A stretch of DNA of 64,000 bases from Candidula unifasciata (Eukaryota > Mollusca > Gastropoda > Stylommatophora > Geomitridae): contig CAJHNH020004879.1 of NCBI GenBank assembly GCA_905116865.2, positions 205,001 to 269,000 of the forward strand, given 5' to 3'. Numbering within the stretch: position 1 is the stretch's first letter; every line of letters starts with the position of its first letter. Both the position numbers and the translations under genes were made by a program. The notes below the pieces were generated by a model. That model did no database searches. It had not been told where the DNA came from and saw nothing but the letters and a program-made list of their open reading frames with translations. Positions 34,870 to 46,189 of this stretch are shown one piece after another.

Positions 34870-35334
34870 GGTTTTACGTTCGAATCCGTATCGAAACGGA
34901 TATTTATAAATAATTATGGCTTACTGTGTCCAAGTTAAGAATAGTTCAAGTAAATCATGTAAGGTAAGAATTTATAGGTTATGCGTGTCTGATGGAACTG
35001 TAAGGAGGAACCGTCGTTGCAATATCATGTGACCGTGAATGATTGACAGTTGATTTTCTTTGAAGTAATGTTTCAGAGGGATGTAAGCCCGAGTACACTG
35101 AGGCGCGGGGAGATGGGTCAGAAATTCGGGCCTGTTTGATTATTCTAGAATGTGCTGAGCATGAATGAATTCACGAATTTGCGAGTTTGTCGACTTTGAG
35201 GGGATACCAACACCACAGTATAGAGATCACGGAAATTGTAACGCGGGTTTAGAGGAGGGAAAATGTGACGAAGATGACTGGAAAAAAAAATTGATTGGGA
35301 GAGTGGGAGTAGCAGGTTAACAGCGATGATAATA
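34870..35334. other. Unassigned sequence
   Basis: No gene or repeat family is recognised. Confidence 0.4.
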
Positions 35335-35735
35335 ATTGTAGTGAATTGTATAGTAGCCGTGGTGGCACAGTGGTTGCACGCTAGCCCGTCGGCCCCAAAG
35401 TGTTCATTTAAAATCCGAATTCCCCGTGTGGGTTTGGGTAACCCATTGTGGGGGAAATCAAAATTAGATACATTACTACCTCTGCAACGAGCATGTCGTA
35501 GGGTCGACTAACTGGGGGGGGGGGGGGGGGGGGGGAGGAGGGTCGGGGGGGGGGCATTCTTCTAAGTCGGACATCTGCTTGAGAGGCAAGCAACCAAAAA
35601 CTACATACAAATAAGTCAGATCTGCGAAACGGATACGCATGCATCACTCAGGTTCTGGAACAAGACTCAAGTCCGGAGGTGGACAAACACCTAGAACTTT
35701 CCACCTGCGTTTACAGCCGGTGAATGCGAAGAAAG
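35335..35735 (+). mobile_element. Interspersed family F with tRNA-like head
   Basis: The head reads GTAGCCGTGGTGGCACAGTGG, TTGCACGCTAGCCCGTC. The body reads CCCCGTGTGGGTTTGGG, CCCATTGTGGGGGAAATC, GCATGTCGTAGGGTCGACTA, a G homopolymer (35514-35555), AGTCGGACATCTGCTTGAGA, GGTTCTGGAACAAGACTC and AGTCCGGAGGTGGACAAACA. The fullest copy here; others at 25235, 46190 and 49256. Confidence 0.78.
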
Positions 35736-35769
35736 AAAGAAGCAATCTCCCTGAAGTGGGTTTTTATAA

Positions 35770-35875
35770 AATGGCACTGAGTCCCAGGTGGACTGGGCCT
35801 AAAATGGGTACAAGAGAACGTCCTGGGGCAAAGGTGGTTGACGTCATGTTGACACCACTCACTAAGTGCCATTCA
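35770..35875 (+). mobile_element. SINE family D body fragment
   Basis: CTGGGCCTAAAATGGGTACA, CGTCCTGGGGCAAAGG, TTGACGTCATGTTGACACCA match the family D body in order. Confidence 0.55.
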
Positions 35876-35989
35876 TTCATACTTTATTGGCACCTTGCTG
35901 TATTTCCAGACGATATTTCTAAATTGCGCTACGAGGAGGAATGGAACTCATAGCCCATGGCGATGGCGAGTGCGTTAAGAAATGTCCTC

Positions 35990-37270
35990 CTCAGTTATAG
36001 CATGTGATATCAAACCGTTGTTGTCAACATTTGTGTTTAGTCTGTTTCTTATCAGACGCTCAGCTCTCATCCTTTCTGCAATCATTTCTTCTTTCGCTCT
36101 CATTTCATACCTGATGTGCCCCTCCACACAACTTGGTCATGACATGTTGTTCCACGAGTCCACATCAATACCTGTATCATTGATGTCCCGCTTGCCCACT
36201 TTTTTATATCGTAGTAGATGTCGGCCTCGACATTATCTACCCGTCTTTAATTCACTATAGAGCATGTCCTTAGGGACTCTTCAATCTTCCATTCTCCAAC
36301 CACCTGAGCCTTTGTAGACTGAGCATTGAGAAAACTGTTGTAAAACCTGCTCTTTCCAATGCGACCTATTGCCAAGTATTCTTCTTAGGCATCGCATGTG
36401 AAAGCTATTTAGCCGTCTCTCCTGGTGCGAATAAGCGACCAAGTTTCACTGCCATAAAGCAAAGTGCTGAGAACATGAGCCTGAGAGACAAGAGTTTTTG
36501 TTTTAATCGTGAGTTTTCTGTTTTCCCAAACTCTTTTTGTTAATCTGATCATTGCTGTTGCTGCCTTACATATCCTGGTGTTGATTTCTTGGTCCAGCGA
36601 TAATTATGATAGGTAAAATGGTCAACTGTCTCCAGCTCTTCCCGGTCAATGTAGACTGCAAGTCTATCCCTAACACCTTGCGCAATAACCTTTGTCTTCT
36701 GTTTGCTAATTGTAAGTCCTAATTCACAACATACATCCAGCAAATGCAGACCGTAAACATTGCAGCTCCTCCTCCGAGTGGGGGTAACTGTTGCATACAG
36801 CAACTCAGCCTACGAGCATTGTAAAGACCACTGAGAATCGATGAATATACCACCCTCTTGACCTCAAAAAAAGTGAGAAGTATATTCCAAAGAGGAAAGG
36901 AGCAAGTACACACCCCTGCTTCACTCCATGTTTACACAAATAAAATTGATTGTTTTTTTGCCTACCTGTGTGGAACGACTCAATAATGCCCAGAAGGGTA
37001 TGTGGACACCAAATCTTCTTCAGCGTGTTAAATAGACCTTTTCGACTAACCAAATCAAATGCCCTTGTAAGACTAACATAAGCAATATACAGTGGTTCAT
37101 TGTTTTCACGGCATTTTTCCTGCAACCGTCGTAATGAAAATATCATATCAGTGGTAGATCGGTTCCCACTAAAGCCACACTGTGACTCTGGATAAAGCTG
37201 GTCTTCTAGGATCTGGAGTCTTCCCCTGTAGTTAGTGCAGTTACTCCGATCGCCCTTGTTCTTGTACATA
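35990..37270 (-). pseudogene. LINE reverse transcriptase remnant, RT palm to C-terminal end
   Basis: The minus strand from 37269 reads MYKNKGDRSNCTNYRG, then a deletion of the usual fingers segment, RLQILEDQLYPESQCGFSGN, RSTTDMIFSLRRLQEKCREN, YIAYVSLTRAFDLVSRKGLF (motif A, usually D-x-x-K-A-F-D, here S in place of the first Asp), GVKQGCVLAPFLFGIYFS (motif B). A break follows and the YADD segment is lost. Then CCELGLTISKQKTKVIAQG and DREELETVDHFTYH, a LLYGSETW-like stretch, and the C-terminal RCRGRHLLRYKKVGKRDIND end. Frame breaks and missing catalytic residues show it is dead. Confidence 0.88.
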
Positions 37271-37494
37271 ATATATAAATTACCAACAACTGATCATGTA
37301 GATGTCATGCTAGAGAACAACTTAATAAAAATAATGGCCCATTTCACCTATTCTGGGTAGCAATTTTGACTCTCTATGAGATATAACGAAGGAAATTATG
37401 ATAAGTATTGGCAAAGCAACAACAGTCTTTAAATAAAAGCCTAAACAAAGAATGGAGCTCTATGATAAACAGCTTTGAGACCAAACTGCGATCT
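37271..37494. other. Unassigned sequence
   Basis: A/T-rich spacer with no recognised feature. Confidence 0.4.
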
Positions 37495-37695
37495 TCAATT
37501 CTAACGTTATGTCAATTCTAACGTTATGTCAATTCTAGCGTTATGTCAGTTCTAACGTTATGTCAATTCTAACGTTATGTCAATTCTAACGTTATGTCAA
37601 TTCTAACGTTATGTCAGTTCTAACGTTATGTCAATTCTAACGTTATGTCAATTCTAACGTTATGTCATTTCTAACGTTATGTCAATTCTAACGTA
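37495..37695. repeat. 17-bp minisatellite (TTCTAACGTTATGTCAA)
   Basis: About 12 units, with single substitutions (AGCGTT, CAGTTC, CATTTC). Each unit contains the palindrome TAACGTTA. It ends in AACGTATACCAG. Confidence 0.96.
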
Positions 37696-37724
37696 TACCA
37701 GTGAAAGATTGGAGAGCTACGAAA

Positions 37725-37925
37725 GATATGTACTGACTGACTGACTTTCTACCGCACCAGGACATCACACAAGCGATAAACACCCGATGACACAGTGTGC
37801 CACCATGTGGGTGAGGATCACCGTGGAGAGGTCCCAGAAACCGCGTTCAGCCTTTAAGCCATATTTATGGCCAGGCTATATTGCGGCCTCTGGCAAAAGC
37901 CAGAGTAGGGCTTCAAATAATGAAC
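37725..37925. mobile_element. Interspersed family G, (GACT)n end
   Basis: Begins with CTGACTGACTGAC, then ACCAGGACATCACACAAGCG, ATAAACACCCGATGACACAG, ACCGTGGAGAGGTCCCAGAA, TATTTATGGCCAGGCTATAT, AGCCAGAGTAGGGCTTCAAA. Orientation is opposite to the copies at 33301, 39775 and 40000. Confidence 0.82.
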
Positions 37926-38440
37926 AATTTCATCCTAAAAAGATCGAGAAAACATATATATAAAGATATGTAACGAAAGTTAAATTCATTTGAAAATGAA
38001 TGTTTGAGAAAAATCCTGAACACAAAAAGTGATGCATTTTTTTAAGTATTTTTTTTAAAGTGAGGATTTCAGAGAAATGTCTTGACAAAATTTGAATCAA
38101 CTGTAAAAAGACAAAGAATGTGAATGTATACTTGGCGCACTGGGTTGAACTCCAATTCAGATATCAAGAGAGTTACATGCAACAGAGCGGAGTGGAGGAT
38201 TTGAATGCGTGCCCTGTGCATGAAGGATGATGATGATAATAATGTTTGAGAAAAGATATAAACTCAAACGAAAAGTATATTGGTAAGCTTCACGATATAA
38301 CAAATACAAACAGAAAGTGAACGTTGCGGCCATTGAGGCTTCGACAGCACATACAAATTAAATAATATTGCATAGATACACAAAATCACTTAGCTGGTAT
38401 CTCGATGCGGCCAGGTCGGTTGTTGCTCAGCAGAATGACC
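37926..38440. other. Unassigned sequence
   Basis: A/T-rich and unique-looking. No gene is recognised. Confidence 0.4.
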
Positions 38441-38660
38441 ACACGTCTGACTGACTGACATTCTACCCCACCAGGACATCACACAAGCGATAAACACCCG
38501 ATGACACAAAGTGCCACCATGTGGATGAGGATCGCCGTGGAGAGGTCCCAGAAACCACGTTCAGGCAATTGGCCATATTTATGGCCTGCCTATATTGCGG
38601 CCCCTGTGCAAAAGCCAGATTGGGGCTTCAAAAAACAAAAAATTTCGTCCTAAAAAGGAT
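38441..38660. mobile_element. Interspersed family G, (GACT)n end
   Basis: Begins with GTCTGACTGACTGACATTC and then follows the copy at 37725 closely: ATAAACACCCGATGACACAA, GGAGAGGTCCCAGAAACCAC, AGCCAGATTGGGGCTTC. Confidence 0.82.
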
Positions 38661-38789
38661 GAAACACTTATATAGCCATTATGACCACACGTGTCAGCTG
38701 TGGGAATAAATACCCCCTTGTGGAGTATCAGGGGCCATTACTAGGGTGTAGGGGTTGAAACTGTGAGGGCAGTTCAATCCCCTGGAAGT

Positions 38790-39115
38790 TTAAATGAATC
38801 TGTGTTGGCAATTCAGTCCAGAGGGTGTTAAAGTCCCTAGAGTATAAATAAAGCGATTCTCAAGAGACTTGCGGACTCTGTAGCTGGAATGGCTGGATTT
38901 AATGGCTGTCACCTCCATGTCGTGGACACCTTGGTGATCCTGAGAATTGAAGTGCAACGGTACTGGTTTCAGGGCACCATTTTGCACGTCCAAAAGATGT
39001 CCGAACCTGTCAGCCAGCCGTAGACCTGTTTCAACGATGTACTTCATGCCACATCTCTTGCAGTTGATGGCATAAATGACATTGCGGCTGGTGAGGAATT
39101 TGAGGAAGATAATGA
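38790..39115 (-). pseudogene. GIY-YIG endonuclease fragment of a Penelope-like element
   Basis: The minus-strand frame reads SRNVIYAINCKRCGMKYIVE, TGLRLADRFGHLLDVQNGAL, KPVPLHFNSQDHQGVHDMEV, then SLENRFIYTLGTLTPSGLN. The pattern NVIY-x5-CGxxYI-x-ET-x-RLADR-x-H-x9-PVxxHFNxxxH and the closing LGTLxPxGLN are the C-terminal GIY-YIG domain of Penelope-like retroelements. The usual YIGET has become YIVET. The upstream RT domain is missing, so this is a 5'-truncated piece. It is open for about 100 codons, so it may be fairly young. Confidence 0.88.
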
Positions 39116-39399
39116 TGATTCCCCTCATGTTCACCCAGAACAAAAATTGAAACAAAAAGTATGTGAAATATTTCAAGATCGGCTCCCTTACTGTGCTAAA
39201 AGCTCATATACAATGGCCGCTAACTCAAGTCTGTTTTTTCCGTATTTTAAATACAAGGCGCATTGATACAGTTAACAATTACTCAGTGGCGACCAGATAC
39301 CCAAGAGCAACGAGATACCCACGAAAGGCCAGATACCCCAGGTGGTCACTTACCCGTTCTTGGACAACTGCCTTCAATCGAGTGTTGAATTACCTTGAG

Positions 39400-39749
39400 C
39401 TATGAGAGAATTTCCCATAACTTAATTGTCCGGTTCTATATATAGAGACAGATTTCTTGCAGGCCCAAGGGAGGTAAATTAATGCCTCTCACGTTATTGT
39501 TATGTTACGAGCACAGTTGTAGCCCATTTCCACAGCCGCAGTTTTATTGTTCAGCCACAAATGTGAATCATATTTGCATAAAATACAATGCATGTTTTAA
39601 ACTTAAAACGCTTGTCGTATTTGTAAACTGCAAACATGAAATAAATATTTAATATTTACAACTAAACATGCACCATGTGAACTGTTTTTAAAAGAATCTA
39701 TTATTATTATTAATAATTAATTCTAGCCATACCTTTGTGGGATGACATT
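39400..39749. other. Unassigned sequence
   Basis: A/T-rich. A short three-unit repeat of CCAGATACCC type lies just upstream (39289-39340). No gene is recognised. Confidence 0.4.
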
Positions 39750-40145
39750 TTTCGTTATTTGAAGCCCTACTCTTGCTGTTGCCAGGTGCAATAACTAATT
39801 ACTTCCCGTCCTTTTCAGAATGAAATTTTTCGTTTTTCAAAGACCTACTCTCTAATATAGCCTGGCCATAAATATGGCATAAAGGCTAAACGCAGTTTCT
39901 GGGACTCTCCACGGTGATCCTCACCCGCATGTGTCATCGAGTGTTTATCGCTTGTGTGATGTCCTGGTGGGGTAGAAAGTCAGTCAGTCAGTCAGTCTTG
40001 CCAGAGGTCGCAGTTTAGCCCGGCCATAAATATGGCCTAATGGCTGAACACGGTTTCTGGACCTCTCCACAGGTGATCCTCATCCACATGTTGGCACCTT
40101 GTGTCATCGGGTGTTTATCGCTTGTGTGATGTCCTAGTGGGGTAA
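39750..40145. mobile_element. Two tandem copies of interspersed family G
   Basis: The first copy (39750-39995) ends GTCCTGGTGGGGTAGAAAGT followed by CAGTCAGTCAGTCAGTC. The second (39997-40145) starts TTGCCAGAGGTCGCAGTTTA, has CATGTTGGCACCTTGTGTCA and ends GTCCTAGTGGGGTAAAAG. The (CAGT)n lies exactly between them. Confidence 0.82.
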
Positions 40146-40324
40146 AAGAAGTTCTATAGATAGAAAATCATTATTTATCCAAAATATAATAATACATCTT
40201 AAGAACATGAGAATAAATAGACATAATAATTGTATAAATCATACCAAGGAATTATTATTCCAGGACTGTACTTACTACCCACTCAACAATGAGTGGACCT
40301 GGGAGACAAGTTTTTTTTTAAAGT

Positions 40325-40410
40325 CTGGCTTCATCAAGACCCGAACCCACGACCTTCTGATCCGCTGGCGAGCTTCTAGCCGCCACACCACAATGACTTC
40401 CAGAATAATA
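40325..40410 (-). repeat. tRNA-like head, family D type
   Basis: On the minus strand: GGAAGTCATTGTGGTGTGGC and GAAGGTCGTGGGTTCGGGTC (B box) followed by a T/A-rich joint. It matches the head at 23740-23815. Confidence 0.6.
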
Positions 40411-40589
40411 TAGTACATAAAGCAAATTACACAACAAATAATTTTTTTTTAAATAAACAAATTACAAACTATACCGGGCAGAAAGGCAAACAGGCTATAG
40501 GTTGACATAAGACAACGATTCAAGTCAGAGGACAACCTCAAACAGGTAGTGGTCTAGTGATCTTCACAACTTACATCACAAATACTGAA

Positions 40590-40915
40590 CTTTATAAAGA
40601 ACAATAGCAACAACCAGTATTGCACTTCACAGAGAACAACAGCAACAGCGATGAACTTCATAAAGAACAGTAGCAACAACCAGTATTGGACTTCATAAAG
40701 AACAGCAGCAACAACCAGTATTGAACTTCATAAAGAACAGTAGCAACAACCAGTATTGAACTTCATAAAGAACAGCAGCAACAACCAGTATTGAACTTCA
40801 TAAAGAACAGCAGCAACAACCAGTATTGAACTTCATAAAGAACAGCAGCAACAACCAGTATTGAACTTCATAAAGAACAGCAGCAACAACCAGTATTGAA
40901 CTTCATAAAGAAAAG
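40590..40915. repeat. 35-bp minisatellite (AGCAACAACCAGTATTGAAC)
   Basis: About nine units with a period of 35 bp, very uniform from 40650 on (CTTCATAAAGAACAGCAGC between cores). Confidence 0.96.
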
Positions 40916-40978
40916 CAGCAAATCTTGTCTTTGGAAACAATCAAGGTTCTACATGTGTATGCGTATCGGATGTAGGTG

Positions 40979-41135
40979 TAAAGAAGCAGAAGAAAAAGAA
41001 GAAGAAGACGAAGAAGAAGAAGAAAAAGAAGAAAAAGAAGAAAAAGAAGAAAAAGAAGAAAAAGAAGAAGGGAGAGGATGGGAGGAGGAGAGAAAAAGAT
41101 GTGGGAGCGGAGGAGGAAGAGGAAGCCAGGAGGAA
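40979..41135. repeat. GAA/GAAAAA-rich purine tract
   Basis: AAGAAGAAGAAAAAGAAGAA type, passing into GGAGGA-rich sequence. The Glu-rich and Leu-rich frames here are compositional. Confidence 0.93.
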
Positions 41136-41354
41136 GGAGGCGAAGAAGAGACATAAACAGGGCTAGAGACAAGGTCCTATTCTCTTCGACTGGAAATTAC
41201 ACTCGCACCGCTTGGTCTGTTAGCCAGAAGTTAATGCTCAACAAAACTGCCAAAATCAAACATATCTAGCAGACCTCATGTCCTGACTAAAACAAGATAC
41301 CCACGAAACTTTCTAGTGCGGGACATATCAGGTTCTCGAACCATCTATTATAAT

Positions 41355-41490
41355 TAACAGTTTTTCAGGATCCTCGCCGGTGCAGCGGAGTTCGTACACT
41401 GCGATGAGATTTTCAGACTCAGGTTTGAGTAAGAATTAGAACGGAGCACTTATGGGTTGAACCCGTGTGCTATGATATTGATCCGTAGAA
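41355..41490 (+). mobile_element. SINE family A, 3' tail fragment
   Basis: TCAGGATCCTCGCCGGTGCA, GCGGAGTTCGTACACTGC, GAGCACTTATGGGTTGAACC, TGCTATGATATTGATCC. Confidence 0.8.
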
Positions 41491-41499
41491 TAAACATAA

Positions 41500-42110
41500 T
41501 CATAATATAACCATCTACTTCCCGTGCGGGTCCCAGATTGACAATTGGTTTGTAAAGAGAAGAGACCCACTGCCCGTTTGAGTGAGGCTAGACCTACTGA
41601 CCTATATCTATATCTATAGATGTCTTAAAGAGCGACTATTTAACGGGTTGCTGAAATGGACCGAAAAATGGCAGATATTACAGAGTAGCTGGAAATCAAA
41701 GCACAACGCGCCAATGGCAGATTTAATGGTAAACGCAAAAAAAAAAAAAAAAAAAAAATCTTTTAGCTGCAGATTTGGCCTCTCTGGCGTATGGGTCACT
41801 GGTCGAGTCTGAACTTAGCTGGCATGAACATTCACCAACATCCTAATTGGCAATAAATCTTCAAGTGTGGACTGAGCACACGCAATCCGTTACGTGATAG
41901 GGACGATTGATTGATTTACCCGGGATATTGTCCCTCTTGGCACATATACAACTCTGACGTAATGATCATTGCTGTTCTAATGTTGCCACAATTACTGCCG
42001 ATGTTTTGTCACAGTTACTGATGATGTTATCATTACTGATGGATGTTAGTGTTACTCGTGATGTTAGCGTCACTGATGAGCCAACCATTCTATGTAGCTG
42101 TAATACACAC
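41500..42110. other. Unassigned sequence
   Basis: Holds an A-run near 41738 and a short TGATGTTA/TTACTGATG-type repeat at 41990-42080. No gene is recognised. Confidence 0.4.
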
Positions 42111-42111
42111 A

Positions 42112-42116
<5 letters not shown>

Positions 42117-42205
<89 letters not shown>
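42117..42205. repeat. (AT)n microsatellite
   Basis: About 85 bp with ATT interruptions. A family B SINE abuts it on the right. Confidence 0.97.
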
Positions 42206-42210
<5 letters not shown>

Positions 42211-42430
42211 GCGTATCCTTTGCTTTAGGACGTTGCAGAACCAACCCTAACAGCCCCTGACTGTTGTGTGGTTTCTCTAGGTAATTTACATCCAGTAGTT
42301 TGCCATTGCTTCTGGATGGTCGGCTTTCTTGATACCACTGTTCGAAACCAACGCAAGGCGCATTGTCTGCAGCTGGGATCGAACCTGGCATTCCGGCATT
42401 ACGAAGCGAAGCGTTCGCATTGATTTATAT
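42206..42430 (-). mobile_element. SINE family B, head truncated
   Basis: The minus strand has the B-box-like GGTTCGATCCCAGCTGC, GGCAAACTACTGGATGTAAA and GGTTCTGCAACGTCC as in 8549-8781. The first ~15 bases of the tRNA-like head are missing. Confidence 0.82.
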
Positions 42431-42716
42431 GTATATATAGTATTATGAGATCGAGTACGTAGGAAAGTGAGTGCGTGTGTGTGCGGGTACGACTGTGTAC
42501 ATATATGTTTGCATGTATATTTGAATGCATGTATTCACCATCCATGCTTTGTGTATTTACTTTATATACAGGATATGTATCTTGTTAAATGAATACATGA
42601 TACCTCCTAGATTAAAAAAACAAACACATAATCGCTGTGTGAAAGATGAGTCTATGGAAGGAACAAACGTGAGACGGGCTTGTGCCTACCCAAAATGTAC
42701 CCTTAAAAGAAATTGT

Positions 42717-42725
42717 GTGTGTTCA

Positions 42726-42769
<44 letters not shown>

Positions 42770-43250
42770 GGTTCTCTTTCACTCTTTTTCGGGTCCCATT
42801 CAGGCTTCACGTCCTATCTACACAACTTTTCAGTTTGCTCAAGGTCAGAGGGATGTCACCTTGTACTGTTTTCTTCGAACAGAGTCGCTCGGGAGATCTA
42901 GGCTCGGGCTGTGGTTGAGGGAGTGGGTTTGGGTTAGGGCCAGTTCTAGAATTGATGTAACTGGATGCAAGACAACTGTACACCCCTCTGACGTAGAACA
43001 GTCTGAGAAAGCACGAATGAAAGGTCAGCCAATGTGTAGGTTGGCCGGGCAACGTGAACACGACTTTTTTATCGTTCTCTCTCTTTCAATTTCTTTCTTT
43101 CTTTCAATTTCTTTCTTTCCTTCTTTCTTTTTTTCTTTCTATTTCTCGCTCGTTCTTTCTTTGTCTCTCTCCTGCTTTATCTCTCGTTCTTATCTCTCAC
43201 TTTCTCTCTTTCTTTTCCTTTCTCTTTTCCGCTCATACATTAACTCCCTT
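42717..43250. repeat. Pyrimidine-rich stretches around a unique segment
   Basis: (TC)n at 42727-42775 and a TTTC-rich stretch at 43070-43235, separated by about 290 bp of unique sequence. A long plus-strand open frame (42525-44330, 601 codons) spans this and the next array. I treat it as composition- and repeat-driven. Confidence 0.8.
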
Positions 43251-43299
43251 ATACATATCCACTACATCTCACACATCCATCCCGCTCAAACATTCATTC

Positions 43300-44222
43300 C
43301 TACTCAGCATCCACTGCTAACCAAACAATCACTCCCGCTAACACACATCCGCTGCCGCTCACACACTCATTCCGCTCATATGTCCACTCCCACACACACA
43401 TATCTACTCCTACTCACACATTCATTGCTGCTCACACATCCACTTCTGCTCACACATCAACTCCCGCTCACACATCTGCTCACACATCCACTCCCGCATC
43501 CACTGCCACTCACACATCTACTAGCACTTACACAACCACTGCCGCTTTCACATCCGCTGGCACTCACACATCCACTGCCACTCACACATACATCGTCGCT
43601 CACACATCTACTAGCACTCACACAACCACTGCCGCTCACACATCCACTGGCACTCACACATCTACTACCGCTCACACATCCACTGGCACTCACACATCTA
43701 CTACCGCTCACACATACATCGTCGCTCACACATCTACTAGCACTCACACAACCACTGCCGCTCACACATCCACTGGCACTCACACATCTACTACCGCTCA
43801 CACATCCACTGGCACTCACACATCTACTACCGCTCACACATCCACTGGCACTCACACATCTACTACCGCTCACACATCCACTGGCACTCACACATCTACT
43901 ACCGCTGACACTTCCACTTGCACTCACACATCCACTGCCACTCACACATCCACTTCCGCTGACACATCAACTCCCGCTCACACATCCACTCCCGCATCCA
44001 CTGCCACTCACACATTCACTTCCGCTCACACATCCACTGGCACTCACACAACCACTGCCACTCACTCATCAACTCCCGCTCAAACATCCACTCACGCTGA
44101 AACATCCACTTGCGCTCACACATCCACTGGCACTCACACATCCACTACCGCCTACACATACATTGCCGCTCACACACTTACTCCCGCTCACACACCCACT
44201 CATACTCACACAAACTCCCGTG
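43300..44222. repeat. 18-bp minisatellite with 36-bp higher order
   Basis: About 50 units of CACTNNCACTCACACATC type. Between 43600 and 43920 the 36-bp pair CATCCACTGGCACTCA / CATCTACTACCGCTCA alternates regularly, with a CATACATCGTCGCT variant twice. Because 18 is a multiple of three, both strands carry long repetitive frames (THPLAL on plus, GCVSGSRCVSAS on minus). Confidence 0.95.
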
Positions 44223-44527
44223 AGCCCAATGGTTGCACACACTACTATAATGTTCTCCCCAATCAGACAGGTTGTGTCAAAGCCACCGATATTGTCCATC
44301 CTCACCGCTGGTCGATACCGGAAAGAATGAAACCGGCAATCACCCAGAACCACGCTGGCAACCATCTCAACAAACAGACATTGATTCTCTCGATTGTGTT
44401 GGTAATTTGTGAGTTTTGTTTTTCTGACTATTGTTCTTTGGGTTTTTCCCGTAGTGACTATTACCTGATTAGGCGAACCAGGGGTGTAAATTTCCGGGTA
44501 TAGATCAACGCTTGTACAATCAGAAAG

Positions 44528-44765
44528 ATGAATATTCTTCTTCTTCTTCTTCTTCACTTCTTCTTTTACCGCTGTGGGTGTCGAGGGAGATATAAGGTTC
44601 TGTTTCTAGCTCTTCTGGCTGCCTCGACCATAGGCACATCGTGCTGTTGTAGAGTTTCTCTGATGTTGTCCTTCCATCTTGTTCTTGGTCTACCCCGTGC
44701 TCTACGTCCTTCTTCTCTTTCCATGTATGCTTTGTATGGTGTGAAGATGAATATTACTTGTAATT
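44528..44765 (-). pseudogene. LINE C-terminal end with GAA tract
   Basis: The minus strand encodes, with breaks, STKNRWKDNIRETLQQHDVP and EAARRARNRTLYLPRH, the Trp-x-Asp-Asn-Ile-Arg type end of a LINE. On that strand GAAGAAGTGAAGAAGAAGAA follows directly. Confidence 0.68.
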
Positions 44766-45229
44766 TATCTTCGCCAACTGGGGAGAGGTGATATATATAT
44801 ATGGTGGGCCGACCTGGGTCATGCAGCCAGGCCTCGTTCTTCCCCTGCTGGACTATAACCGTCTTGGAGGTTAAACGGGGTAGCAGCGCTTGCCTTGTTG
44901 TTCTGCCATCAGCATTAAGATTTCTTCTTCTTTGAGACTTACAGCGTCAAACAAACCTTTAGATACTGTTGGTCTGCCATCCAAAGATCTTCTGATCTCA
45001 GGATGTCAAACTTTACGTGCAGCAGTCGGTGGTGGGGGTGGAGGAGGAAATCAACGGCGCGCGAGCTGGCCTTGAGAATTTATTAGTTTAATGACAAATA
45101 TAAGAAATGTGGCTGGAAAATGAGGGAAAAAAAAAACTAACGAAGAGCTAAGAACAATGATAGGCACAGAACAAGTTCATGATTTCACAGAAAAGAACCA
45201 AAAAGTTTGGTCATCTAGTCAGAATAAAA
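44766..45229. other. Probable further LINE-derived sequence, not assigned
   Basis: The minus strand has short open pieces such as KEEEILMLMAEQQGKRCYPV between the two LINE pieces, but I do not recognise them. Confidence 0.3.
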
Positions 45230-45640
45230 TAAAATCAGTTCATTTTCTCCAACGATAACAGTGCCATCTGCATAACCAATTATGCATGTAGTTTCTTCTA
45301 TAGGACACTCTTGTTACAATTTCCTTATAATTCTCTCCAGAGCCAAGTTGGAAAAAAGGGGGGTGGGGGGGGGGTGGGTGGAGGCATAGCATCACCTTGC
45401 TTTAAACCAGATGTTGTTTGAAAAAAGCCTGTCTTTCTGCCTTTATACGTTACTATATTATAAGTATCTTCAATCCATAGTTTGGTCATGGTGATTAACT
45501 CCTTTAGTATTCCAAAGTCCTTTATAGCATTCTATAAACTGTTTTTATGAACACTATTAAACGCTTTTTTTAAATCCACAAAATACACTTCTTCTATATT
45601 CAATGATGATATCATCTGATATTAGTCGCCACGTATACCC
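45230..45640 (-). pseudogene. LINE reverse transcriptase palm fragment
   Basis: The minus strand reads, with stops and one frameshift, VYFVDLKKAFNSVHKN-like motif A, then WIEDTYNIVTYKGRKTGFFQ, TTSGLKQGDAMPP (motif B) and TTCIIGYADGTVIVGEN, where the catalytic YADD is YADG. A G/C homopolymer at 45357-45380 interrupts it after motif B. It is probably the same decayed element as 44528-44765. Confidence 0.82.
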
Positions 45641-45849
45641 CTAAAGATTATACGAATATGTCACATGCACAAATTATCAATGAATGGCAAATGGAAGACA
45701 TCGGTCAATACGTATACACTCTAAGACTCAACGAAAAGAGGATATATCTAAAGTATTCACTTAAAGACTATTATGGCAGAAGTAACCACCACGTATAGCC
45801 TCAAAGACTAGATGGCACTATAAAGGATTCACCCAAAAACAATACTAAA

Positions 45850-46045
45850 AGGGAAGTAGCTGTGGTTTAGCGGTTAAACGCTCGTCTGTGGAATTGAAGA
45901 CCGTGGGTTCACACCCGCAACAAACCGGACTACCGGACTTATTATTATTATTTTTTAAAAAACATTGGGGCCCAGTCAATCCAGCCTAAAGTCGGTGTCC
46001 AGTCATGTGAAGCAAAGACGGCCGGCCTGAGGAATAACTTATTAC
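45850..46045 (+). mobile_element. SINE family D, head and body
   Basis: The head is GGAAGTAGCTGTGGTTTAGC with a B-box-like GTGGGTTCACACCCGC. The joint is ATTATTATTATTTTTTAAAA. The body is CCAGTCAATCCAGCCTAAAG, AGACGGCCGGCCTGAGG. It supports the head-body linkage seen at 23590-23815. Confidence 0.72.
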
Positions 46046-46189
46046 CTACTGAAGTACAGGTCTAGAAATATGTACCCAATATGCCTAATGGCGTGGATAA
46101 CGGGTAATTTACTGTTCTGTATAATCATTGGAAAAAATAGATTTGAGAACTTGGTAGTGACTAGCAAGATTGATTGAAAGAGTTGCCGT

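Noticed and set aside
40896..41172. Glu-rich or Leu-rich protein
   Set aside because: Translation of a GAA-rich tract.
42525..44330. 601-codon plus-strand open frame
   Set aside because: It runs through (TC)n, a TTTC tract and the 18-bp array; the openness follows from composition and a period divisible by three. No domain or splice support.
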